Shown here in pieces: positions 1 through 6,814 of a DNA stretch of 30,045 nt (within the stretch, counting starts at the first letter, position 1; every line of letters begins with the position of its first letter). Source of the stretch: an uncultured Bacteroidales bacterium (lineage in GTDB: Bacteria > Bacteroidota > Bacteroidia > Bacteroidales > UBA932). The notes beneath the pieces were generated by a model. The model saw only the letters and a list, made by a program, of their open reading frames with translations. It had not been told where the DNA came from and searched no databases. The stretch is from the NCBI GenBank assembly GCA_934725015.1, contig CAKVAS010000026.1, forward strand, positions 1 to 30,045, given 5' to 3'. Both the position numbers and the translations under genes were made by a program.

Positions 1-175
1 CATTTCGACTGAGCGAAGCTTCTCAATGTCATTTCGACTGAGCGAAGCTTCTCAATGTCATTTCGACTGAGCGAAGCTTCTCAATGTCATTTCGACTGAG
101 CGAAGCGAATGGAGAAATCTTAATTCCGGGATTCATCATGTACAAAGACCTCTCACGAAGTTCGAGGTGACAGTT
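1..175. repeat. Tandem 29-bp repeat array with an inverted degenerate copy
   Basis: Three contiguous 29-bp units begin at 1, 30 and 59. A fourth at 88 runs into a longer terminal unit ending GAGAAATCTT near 121. Each carries the core CATTTCGACTGAGCGAAGC. A degenerate copy in the opposite orientation lies at about 144-172, giving a direct-array plus inverted-unit layout with a 20-odd-base centre. The core is related to the arrays at 13508-13701 and 14053-14290 and to the single copy near 22016. The array begins at the window edge, so its true length is unknown. It lies just past the 3' end of the ABC ATPase gene. Confidence 0.85.
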
Positions 176-207
176 GTTATAACAGCTTGGAGTAAAAGTC
201 GCGGCTT

Positions 208-888
208 TTACAACTCGTTCTTGACGTCGCTCACGATATGCCCGTCAAACAAATCAATCGTTCTTTGTGCCATGGCCGCGTCCTTCTGCGAGTGGGTCAC
301 CATCACGATGGTCGTGCCCTCTCCGTTAAGCTCGCAGAGCAGGTCCATCACCTCCTTGCCGTTCTTCGAGTCGAGGTTTCCAGTTGGCTCGTCGGCCAGA
401 ATCAGCTTCGGCGAGGCCACCACCGCGCGCGCAATCGCCACCCTCTGCTGCTGACCTCCGGAGAGCTGCTGCGGGAAGTGCTTTGCCCTATGGCTGATGT
501 TCATCCTGGCCATCACCGCCTCCACCTTCTCCTTCCTTTCCGCTGCCGAGAAGTTCATATAGCGCAGCGGCAGCTCGATGTTCTCATAGACGTTCAGCTC
601 GTCAATCAGGTTGAAGCTCTGGAACACGAACCCGATGTTCCCCTTGCGGAACTTGGTTCTCTCCTTCTCCTTTAGCTGCGCAACCTCCTGTCCTAACAGC
701 AGATAGCTTCCTGAAGTGGGGTTGTCGAGAAGTCCAAGAATGTTGAGCAGCGTTGACTTTCCGCATCCGGAAGGCCCCATAATGGCGACGAACTCGCCGT
801 CCTGAATTTCAAAGGAAACATTGTCGAGAGCCACCGTCTCAATCTCCTCGGTCCTGAAGACCTTGCAAATGTCTGTAATCTTAATCAT
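208..888 (-). CDS. ABC transporter ATP-binding protein (MacB/LolD type)
   Basis: This 226-residue cytoplasmic ATPase powers the neighbouring membrane permease. Walker A GPSGCGKST lies at about residues 38-46, the signature LSGGQQQR near residue 142, Walker B LILADEPTGNLD near 161-172 and the switch histidine in VTHS towards the end. Length and motif spacing are those of the LolD/MacB/FtsE branch of ABC ATPases, which drive lipoprotein release or mechanotransmission rather than classical solute transport. It lies downstream of the FtsX-type permease on the same strand, across a 218-base gap holding a long hairpin. The substrate cannot be deduced; antimicrobial peptide export and lipoprotein handling are both known in this family. 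Confidence 0.93.
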   Translation of the reverse strand: MIKITDICKVFRTEEIETVALDNVSFEIQDGEFVAIMGPSGCGKSTLLNILGLLDNPTSGSYLLLGQEVAQLKEKERTKFRKGNIGFVFQSFNLIDELNVYENIELPLRYMNFSAAERKEKVEAVMARMNISHRAKHFPQQLSGGQQQRVAIARAVVASPKLILADEPTGNLDSKNGKEVMDLLCELNGEGTTIVMVTHSQKDAAMAQRTIDLFDGHIVSDVKNEL

Positions 889-987
889 TGTGTCTTTATT
901 TTGTTGTTTTATATTTCAATATATCCAATTTCTCCTATATTCGAGTCGTTGTATAACTGTTTCGACAATTCTGAAATATGCGCGAAA

Positions 988-1069
988 GGGCTTCAAGGAA
1001 GCCGGAGGTGAGAAACCCGGCGCGATTTTTTTTCATGAGCGACGGGTTCTCGCCTCCGGCGTGAAGCCC
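988..1069. other. Long imperfect hairpin between the two ABC genes
   Basis: The arm at 1001-1019 (GCCGGAGGTGAGAAACCCG) pairs with 1043-1060 with one bulge and one wobble or mismatch. An outer GGGCTTC at 988-994 pairs with GAAGCCC at 1063-1069. The loop contains a run of eight T on the plus strand (eight A on the transcribed minus strand). The hairpin would form in the mRNA between the permease and the ATPase, where it could act as a processing or stabilising structure. It is not a standard terminator for the minus-strand operon because no U tract follows the stem. Confidence 0.6.
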
Positions 1070-1106
1070 GTAAATCCCAATCTAATAGTATAGTTATAGC
1101 CTGTCA

Positions 1107-3560
1107 TCACTCTGTCTTGATACTCTCGGCCGGATTGCGGTTCGCCACAACCTGCACATAAACGTCCGAAACGACGGCGACAATGCCGAGCACGCCGATG
1201 AAAGTCGCGGCAAACACCCACCACGGAAGCCCCGCCTGAATGCTGAACTGCTGCTCCCACCGTGCCGCCACAATCCCAGCCAGAACGCATCCGACGGCCA
1301 CCGACGGCCCTGCAATCCACATCACGTCCCTAAGGAACATCCTCCGAATCTGCGAGAACTGCGCCCCGTTCACCCTGCGCACCGCAATCTCCTTTGCGCG
1401 GCGACGCACCTCGTCAATCGTATATCCCACAAGACCTAAGAGGGCGATAATCAGCGAAACGATTCCTCCGATGAGCACGGCGTTCCTCGTGTTTTTCGTG
1501 TCCTCCAGATTCTCAAGGGCGGCCGTGCTGCATGGAGTGATTTTGCTCGCCTGACCCGGCAGAATCTCGTTCACCACTGCCTGCGTATGCTCCAGAGCCT
1601 CAGGGGAAATCTTGTGATACTTCACGAAAATGAACTTGAAAAAACTGGTGTATTGCTGCGGGTCGCAGTAGAAGACGACCATCGGCCTGGTGGAGTAGAA
1701 CCTGTCCTCAAGGCTGAACGAACCCTGGTTTATGGTTTTGAACACGCCGCAAATTCTCTTCGTCCCATCCTGATGCCCCGTAATCTCGACATCCCTTCCG
1801 AGCACCTCGTCCCATCCGGCAGCCTTCTCCATCTTGTCCGCAAACCTTTCATCCACAAGTATTTCCCTGTCGGCGGCAAGCGTCTCGTCAAAATTACGTC
1901 CTTCAATAATCTCCACTCCGAGGACATTGAGCCAGTGGCTGTCAACATAATAGGCATCCCTGATATTGAACAGCTGCCTGTCCTCTCCCGGTACTGAAAC
2001 ATTGTTGCCGGAATAGCCTTCGAAAGGGCTCTGGTAGGCGAAAGCCGCGTCATCCACGTCGGAAAGCGCACGAACCTCCGCCATGAGAGTGTTCTTCTGC
2101 TCGTGGGTCGCCTCCGGGAGACTTATCATCGCGACGTTCCGGTAGTTGAATCCGAGATCCGCATTGGCCATCTTGTCATATTGCAGCGAAATCACACAAA
2201 TCACGACCGCGAGGAACGCGACGGCCGCAAACTCCACGGCCAGCAGACAGAGCTTCCATCTGCGCCTGCCCTCGCTGTAGTTTCTGAACGCCGCGGCCAC
2301 CGGAATCCTGTTGAAGAAATGTGCCGGAAGGGCGGTGTTTACGAGGATGAGCGCGACAACTACGGCTATGGCCAGAATCAGCGGCTTTCCCGAAAAGAGC
2401 GACGACACGTCGGCCCCGAGAATCTCCTCCACAGTGCCTCTGAACGCGAAAATCAGCACCGCCGCCAGAGCGCAGGCAAGCAGCGTGTGGACGAGTGCCT
2501 CCGCAAGCATCATCCCGAACATCTCGCAGCGCCCGCTTCCGAGGCACTTGCGCAGAGCCATCTCGCGGCTGCGGGTCACCGTCGTCGAAAGCACTATCAG
2601 CAGATAGTTCAGCACCGAGGTCAGCAGCAGCGCGAATGCAACGAATGCAAGCAGCAGCGTCATGTTTCTCTGGTTCTCATCTTCGTTGTGGAATCCGGTC
2701 AGCGGCTTGACGATGAAATCCTGTTCAAATCCGGCGGCCTTCATCTGCTCCACAGGGAGGTAAGTGTCAATGAATCCGCCGAAATTGCCGTTGAGTCCGT
2801 CGGCGTCGGAAGCCTTCCGCAGCTTCAGGAATGTGCTGTACCGGTCATTGCCGATGACCCCGTCTGTGCCGTCATAGATGAACTGCCCCGTGGTAGGAAT
2901 CGAAATGAGCACCTGCGGCCGAAAACTTGAGTTGAGCGGATAGTCCTCAAAGACCCCGCTTATCATCACTTCATAACCGTTTCCCCAGCCCGCGATGGAG
3001 AACTGTTTCCCGATGACATTTTCAGCGACCGCCTTCCTGTCCGCCGCCTTCACGGTCCCGTCCTGCATCGTAGCGGCAATTTTCTTAGCCACGGCGAAGG
3101 ACACGACGGCATTTCCCTTCACGTCAAGCGTTTCCGTAATGTTCCCTGCAAGGCACTTTCTGTCAAGCACATGGAAAAAAGACGAATCTGCCAGTCCTGT
3201 GCGTCCGGCATCGACTCTCGCCTTTGTCCCGTGCATGATGAGGTTGGCGTTCCACTCGAACCAGGTGAACCTCGTCGCCTCCTCGACCTGCGGGAAATAT
3301 TCCTTCATCCTCGGCGCTATTCCGCCGCTCGTGTGAGTATAGACCTTATACTCTCCGTTCATATCCGCCGCCTCGCTGACATAGAAGATTCGTTCCGCCC
3401 CGTCATAGAAGTCGTCGTAAGTCTGTTCAAAGCACACCTTGGACGTCAGCACCAGCCCCACTGCCAGCCCGATTCCGAGCGTGAGCACCTTCAGCCCGTT
3501 CCTCCGCCCCTTTGCCGGCAGTGTCCTCACCGCCGCAGCTATGTCATTCAGAAAATTCAT
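1107..3560 (-). CDS. ABC transporter permease, duplicated FtsX/MacB-type
   Basis: This 817-residue inner-membrane protein is the partner of the ATPase at 208-888. It begins with a cytoplasmic segment and a first membrane helix near residues 25-40 (LTLGIGLAVGLVLTS). A MacB-like periplasmic domain of about 250 residues follows, then a three-helix FtsX block (helices in LLLAFVAFALLLTSVLNYLL, ALVHTLLACALAAVLIFAF and LILAIAVVVALILVNTALP). A second helix (LCLLAVEFAAVAFLAVVICV), second periplasmic domain and second FtsX block near residues 690-810 repeat the plan. Both blocks carry the cytoplasmic RxREMALRK / RRRAKEIAVRR type motif. This two-lobed layout at about 800 residues is usual in Bacteroidetes, where one polypeptide replaces a permease dimer. 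Cargo is unknown. Confidence 0.92.
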   Translation of the reverse strand: MNFLNDIAAAVRTLPAKGRRNGLKVLTLGIGLAVGLVLTSKVCFEQTYDDFYDGAERIFYVSEAADMNGEYKVYTHTSGGIAPRMKEYFPQVEEATRFTWFEWNANLIMHGTKARVDAGRTGLADSSFFHVLDRKCLAGNITETLDVKGNAVVSFAVAKKIAATMQDGTVKAADRKAVAENVIGKQFSIAGWGNGYEVMISGVFEDYPLNSSFRPQVLISIPTTGQFIYDGTDGVIGNDRYSTFLKLRKASDADGLNGNFGGFIDTYLPVEQMKAAGFEQDFIVKPLTGFHNEDENQRNMTLLLAFVAFALLLTSVLNYLLIVLSTTVTRSREMALRKCLGSGRCEMFGMMLAEALVHTLLACALAAVLIFAFRGTVEEILGADVSSLFSGKPLILAIAVVVALILVNTALPAHFFNRIPVAAAFRNYSEGRRRWKLCLLAVEFAAVAFLAVVICVISLQYDKMANADLGFNYRNVAMISLPEATHEQKNTLMAEVRALSDVDDAAFAYQSPFEGYSGNNVSVPGEDRQLFNIRDAYYVDSHWLNVLGVEIIEGRNFDETLAADREILVDERFADKMEKAAGWDEVLGRDVEITGHQDGTKRICGVFKTINQGSFSLEDRFYSTRPMVVFYCDPQQYTSFFKFIFVKYHKISPEALEHTQAVVNEILPGQASKITPCSTAALENLEDTKNTRNAVLIGGIVSLIIALLGLVGYTIDEVRRRAKEIAVRRVNGAQFSQIRRMFLRDVMWIAGPSVAVGCVLAGIVAARWEQQFSIQAGLPWWVFAATFIGVLGIVAVVSDVYVQVVANRNPAESIKTE

Positions 3561-3672
3561 GTTCCCGTAAAACTTTTATCATTTTTGTCGAACGATGGTG
3601 AAACGATAAATATGCCAAAGAAACCAATACATTAAGTTTCAGGCGTTTATGTGCACAACTCCATTCCCGCCC

Positions 3673-3710
3673 TGTAAAGAAACTTTACACATCTGTAAAG
3701 AAACTTGACA
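3673..3710. promoter_or_regulatory. Two 17-bp palindromic direct repeats (candidate operator)
   Basis: TGTAAAGAAACTTTACA at 3673-3689 is a perfect 6-bp inverted repeat around five bases. A near copy (one base changed, losing part of the right half-site) lies at 3694-3710. The 21-bp start-to-start distance equals two helical turns, as expected for two dimers binding one DNA face. The pair lies in the divergent region between the ABC permease (3560) and the AAA+ ATPase (3814). The binding factor is unknown. Confidence 0.5.
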
Positions 3711-3743
3711 TCCGTTGCGAAAACTGCAGAAATTTATGAGAAA

Positions 3744-3775
3744 TTTGTTCGTCGTGTGGAAATTATGTAATTTTG
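3744..3775 (+). promoter_or_regulatory. Bacteroidetes-type promoter for the AAA+ ATPase gene
   Basis: TTTG at 3744-3747, a 20-base spacer and TAATTTTG at 3768-3775 match the -33/-7 consensus TTTG...TAnnTTTG of the Bacteroidetes primary sigma factor. The start codon follows at 3814. A direct repeat GCATAATG at about 3775-3798 lies in the predicted leader. Confidence 0.65.
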
Positions 3776-3813
3776 CATAATGCAAAAAAGCATAATGTAA
3801 AATTGGATAATTT

Positions 3814-4956
3814 ATGGGAAATTTTGTCAGAAATCCGTTCATAATAACTCCGTTTGTTCCGGAGGAATATTTCTGCGACAGGGAGTCGGAGACATCGCAG
3901 CTTTGCAAGCATATCATGAACGGGCGCAATGTGGCGCTTTTTGCCCGGCGGAGGCTCGGCAAGACAGGGCTGATACGGCATTGTTTCGCGCAGAAGGAAA
4001 TCGGCGATGCGTTCAACACATTCTTGATGGACATCTATGCCGCTGACAGCCTTAAGGAAATGGTGACTATTTTTGCGAATGAGATATTCAGCAAGAGCGA
4101 GTATTTCGGAATTAAGGACAGGCTTCTTCAAGGCCTCAAATCCTTGCGCCCGCAGATTGAATACAGCCAATTGACTGACAGCGTGTCCTTTACCCCGATT
4201 GTCGGCGACATCCGCTATCCGGACAAGACGCTCGAGGAGCTGATGCAGATTCTCGATTCCGGAAAGAAACCCTGCGTGATTGCGATTGACGAATTTCAGA
4301 AAATCCGTGATTTTAAGGAAGAGAATATGGAGGCCTATCTGAGGACAGTCGTTCAGAAATGCAGGAACATCATTTTCGTATTCACCGGCAGCATAACGCA
4401 TTCGATGACCAATATGTTTACGTCTCCGGCAAAACCGTTCTATAACAGCGCTGTTCAGATGACGCTTGATGTCATTGACCGTCAGGTATATAGAGATTTC
4501 GTTCAACGGATGTTCGCGGAGTATGGAAAGGGGAGGAGAATAGAGGACGGGCTGATTTACAGATGCTATGATTATTTTAACGGGGTTACATGGTACATCC
4601 AGCTTCTCATGAATGAAGCCTTTGCCATGGCGGAACCTGGCCACGCAATCGGAGAGGATGATTTCCCGGCGATATACTCTGCCATAATTGCGCAGCAGCA
4701 TTTTTCTTACAGCGAGCAGTTCTCCCGGTATTCGGAGAAGCAGAAAACCCTTCTTCATGCGCTCGCGCTTGAGGGCGCTGACGGCGCGAACGTCACATCG
4801 GAAGGTTTTGTCTCCAAGTATTCATTAGGATCCCCGAGTTCTGTTCAGACGGCCTGCAGGAGCCTCATGAAGTATGGGGTAGTTACCGAGGCGAACGGAA
4901 AAAAGCAGGTGAGCGACCTTATTTTCGGTGAATGGTTGCGCCGGAATATGCTTTGA
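3814..4956 (+). CDS. AAA+ ATPase of the archaeal-ATPase/MoxR-like STAND class with C-terminal winged helix
   Basis: A 380-residue soluble protein. Walker A is FARRRLGKTGL with the lysine at residue 50. Walker B is VIAIDEFQK with Asp159/Glu160, and VFTGS just after is a plausible sensor-1 region. The last 80 residues (after YSEKQKTLLHALA) look like a winged helix-turn-helix, as in the archaeal ATPase family (AAA domain PF01637-like) common in Bacteroidetes. Members are thought to be nucleotide-dependent regulators or defence/mobile-element-linked ATPases; no precise role is established. It has its own promoter and a different base composition from the biosynthetic cluster 90 bases downstream, so I do not assign it to that pathway. 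Confidence 0.8.
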   Translation: MGNFVRNPFIITPFVPEEYFCDRESETSQLCKHIMNGRNVALFARRRLGKTGLIRHCFAQKEIGDAFNTFLMDIYAADSLKEMVTIFANEIFSKSEYFGIKDRLLQGLKSLRPQIEYSQLTDSVSFTPIVGDIRYPDKTLEELMQILDSGKKPCVIAIDEFQKIRDFKEENMEAYLRTVVQKCRNIIFVFTGSITHSMTNMFTSPAKPFYNSAVQMTLDVIDRQVYRDFVQRMFAEYGKGRRIEDGLIYRCYDYFNGVTWYIQLLMNEAFAMAEPGHAIGEDDFPAIYSAIIAQQHFSYSEQFSRYSEKQKTLLHALALEGADGANVTSEGFVSKYSLGSPSSVQTACRSLMKYGVVTEANGKKQVSDLIFGEWLRRNML

Positions 4957-4989
4957 TTTGTTCTGACTATGCAGTTCAGGAAAATTTCT

Positions 4990-4997
4990 TACCTTTG
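4990..4997 (+). promoter_or_regulatory. -7 element of the polyene cluster promoter
   Basis: TACCTTTG is an exact TAnnTTTG box placed 50 bases before the first acyl carrier protein start (5048). No good TTTG is found at the usual 19-21 base distance upstream, so the -33 half is weak or factor-dependent. This is the best promoter candidate for the cluster's first operon. Confidence 0.5.
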
Positions 4998-5047
4998 TAA
5001 GTTTCGTGAAAAATTGGGCTGTATTTGGCCGTAAATTGAAGAATAAT

Positions 5048-5287
5048 ATGGAAAGAAAAGAGATTGAGGGGGCGGTCAGGGAGTTCCTTGTGGATGAACT
5101 GGAGATTGACGGGGAAAAGATAGTGCCGGAGGCGCGGCTGAAGGATGATTTGGGGATTGACAGCCTTGAGGTTGTGGATGTCGTCGTGTTCGTCGAGGAG
5201 AGGTTCGGATTCAGGATGAAGCCCGAGGATTTCAGGGATATAGCGACGTTCGCGGATTTCTGCGATTATATCGGGAAACGCGCCTGA
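5048..5287 (+). CDS. Acyl carrier protein 1 of the polyene cluster
   Basis: A 79-residue acidic protein with the phosphopantetheine site DDLGIDSLEVVD (Ser39). It carries growing acyl chains as thioesters between the cluster's ketosynthase, reductase and dehydratase partners. I chose the ATG at 5048 because the upstream in-frame GTG at 5006 would add a non-homologous basic leader and would lie close to the -7 box. It is the first gene of the plus-strand cluster. Two dedicated ACPs (the other is at 8882) are typical of aryl polyene clusters, where one may receive the starter and the other carry elongation. The dedicated phosphopantetheinyl transferase is not in this window. Confidence 0.93.
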   Translation: MERKEIEGAVREFLVDELEIDGEKIVPEARLKDDLGIDSLEVVDVVVFVEERFGFRMKPEDFRDIATFADFCDYIGKRA

Positions 5288-5322
5288 CGGGCACTGGGAA
5301 CGTGGCTCCGGAAAATTGCGAT

Positions 5323-6315
5323 ATGCCTGGACTCAAACATGAAAAATGGAAGGGGAACACCGGAGGAACTCCGTGGATGCAGCGTTTCCTGATTGTTTGG
5401 CTGCGGTGTCTGAGCCTGCGTTCGCTCTATGCCGTGATGGCGTGCGTGATTCCGTGGTATGTGCTGCTGAGCGGCCGGGGAAGACGGGCTGTGTGGCGCT
5501 ATTTCCGTCGGCGGCAGGGTTTCGGCCCGATGCGCTCCCTGCGGATGACCTTCCTGAACTTCTACCGTTTCGGTCAGGTGATTCTCGACCGTTTCGCCTC
5601 CTATGCAGGGCAGAAGTTCCGCTTTGAACTTGACGGGTTTGATGAATTTGACAAATGTCTGGAGCAGGGGGGCGGCATCGTGTGGATGGGTGCCCATGTC
5701 GGCAATTTTGAGATTTCGGGATATTCGCTTTCGGCCCGCGGGCGCAGGATAAATTCCCTTGTCTTTGACGGGGAGACGGAAACCGTGACGGAGAACAGGG
5801 CGAAGGCGTTTGAGGGCAACAACATAAGGATGATTCCCGTGAAGGCCGACCTGTCTCACATCTACTTGATGAACAGTGCATTGGCTGACGGGGAGATAGT
5901 GACTGTCCATGGAGACAGGCTGTTCGGCTCGTCCAAGAGTTTCCTCCATGATTTCCTCGGTGCTCCGGCAAAGTTTCCGAAAGGATCCTTCGCGCTGGCG
6001 GCGAGCCGTGACGTCCCGGTCTTTGCGGTATTCACGATGAAGACCGGCTACAAGAGCTACAGGATGTATCTGCGGCGGATAGATACCCTCCCGGGAGCTT
6101 CGGAGAAGGTATCGGCTGCGGCCGCTGAGACAAATGCTGAGACAAAGCCTGCGGCGGTAGCGATGGCTGTGGCGGAGACGACTGCGGAAAGGGCTTCCCG
6201 TCTGCTTGATGCGTATGTGGCGGAACTGGAGCGCGTTGTGAGGGAATATCCGGAACAGTGGTTCAACTATTATGAGTTTTGGGAAGATGATGTGCCTTCG
6301 GATAGTAACGATTGA
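5323..6315 (+). CDS. LpxL/HtrB-type lysophospholipid acyltransferase
   Basis: A 330-residue, probably inner-membrane-associated acyltransferase of the lipid A lauroyl/myristoyl transferase family. The catalytic HX4E is in MGAHVGNFEISGY (His125, Glu130). HGDRLFG, LGAPAKFPKGSFALA and the C-terminal EYPEQWFNYYEFW match family blocks. An N-terminal hydrophobic stretch (LYAVMACVIPWYVLL) supports membrane association. I start at ATG 5323; an upstream GTG at 5302 is possible. A low-complexity alanine/threonine-rich insertion occurs near residues 260-285. In aryl polyene clusters such enzymes are thought to esterify the polyene to a glycerolipid-like anchor. The acyl acceptor here is inferred, not shown. 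Confidence 0.88.
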   Translation: MPGLKHEKWKGNTGGTPWMQRFLIVWLRCLSLRSLYAVMACVIPWYVLLSGRGRRAVWRYFRRRQGFGPMRSLRMTFLNFYRFGQVILDRFASYAGQKFRFELDGFDEFDKCLEQGGGIVWMGAHVGNFEISGYSLSARGRRINSLVFDGETETVTENRAKAFEGNNIRMIPVKADLSHIYLMNSALADGEIVTVHGDRLFGSSKSFLHDFLGAPAKFPKGSFALAASRDVPVFAVFTMKTGYKSYRMYLRRIDTLPGASEKVSAAAAETNAETKPAAVAMAVAETTAERASRLLDAYVAELERVVREYPEQWFNYYEFWEDDVPSDSND

Positions 6316-6333
6316 GGGCGTTCTGCGCTGAGT

Positions 6334-6801
6334 ATGAATTTGAAAGACATTGACATAAGGGACATTCTGCCGCAGCGGTCTCCCATGCTTATGGTTGACG
6401 CGCTGACGGAATTCGGCGAAGCCGGTGCCGTGACGGAGTTCAGGGCGCGGGCGGACTGCATATTTGTCGAGCACGGTCGTCTGACACCGGAAGGCATTGT
6501 CGAGAATGTGGCGCAGACCTGTGCCGCGAGGACCGGCTATTACAACAAGTATGTGCTCGGACAGCCTGTTGAGATAGGCTTCATCGGCGCTGTCCGGAAG
6601 TTCCGCGTCCATTGCGCTCCGCAGGTGGGGGAGACGCTGCGCACGGAGATCGTCATCCGCAGCGAGTTCTTCGGAATCTCGATGGCCGATGCGAAAGTCC
6701 TTGACAGTGAGGGAAATGTGATTGCGGAGGGGACGATGAAGACAGCCGTCAGGCAGAATGAGAATGATGCGGAAGGCGGGGATGCAATTGCGGCAATATG
6801 A
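6334..6801 (+). CDS. Hotdog-fold 3-hydroxyacyl-ACP dehydratase-like protein 1 (ApeI/FabZ-like)
   Basis: A 155-residue single hotdog-fold protein, close to FabZ in length. LPQRSPMLMVDAL near the N-terminus corresponds to the FabZ block LPHRxPFLLVDRV. FVEHGRLTPEGIVENVAQT holds a histidine where FabZ has HFPGxPxxPG, but the HFPG motif itself is altered. The likely reaction is removal of water from 3-hydroxyacyl-ACP to give the trans-2-enoyl-ACP that becomes one double bond of the polyene. It starts 18 bases after the acyltransferase stop, and the ketosynthase start follows within 15-35 bases, indicating one operon. Because the HFPG block is divergent, a thioesterase-like role cannot be excluded. 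Confidence 0.82.
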   Translation: MNLKDIDIRDILPQRSPMLMVDALTEFGEAGAVTEFRARADCIFVEHGRLTPEGIVENVAQTCAARTGYYNKYVLGQPVEIGFIGAVRKFRVHCAPQVGETLRTEIVIRSEFFGISMADAKVLDSEGNVIAEGTMKTAVRQNENDAEGGDAIAAI

Positions 6802-6814
6802 AAGTGACGGAACG

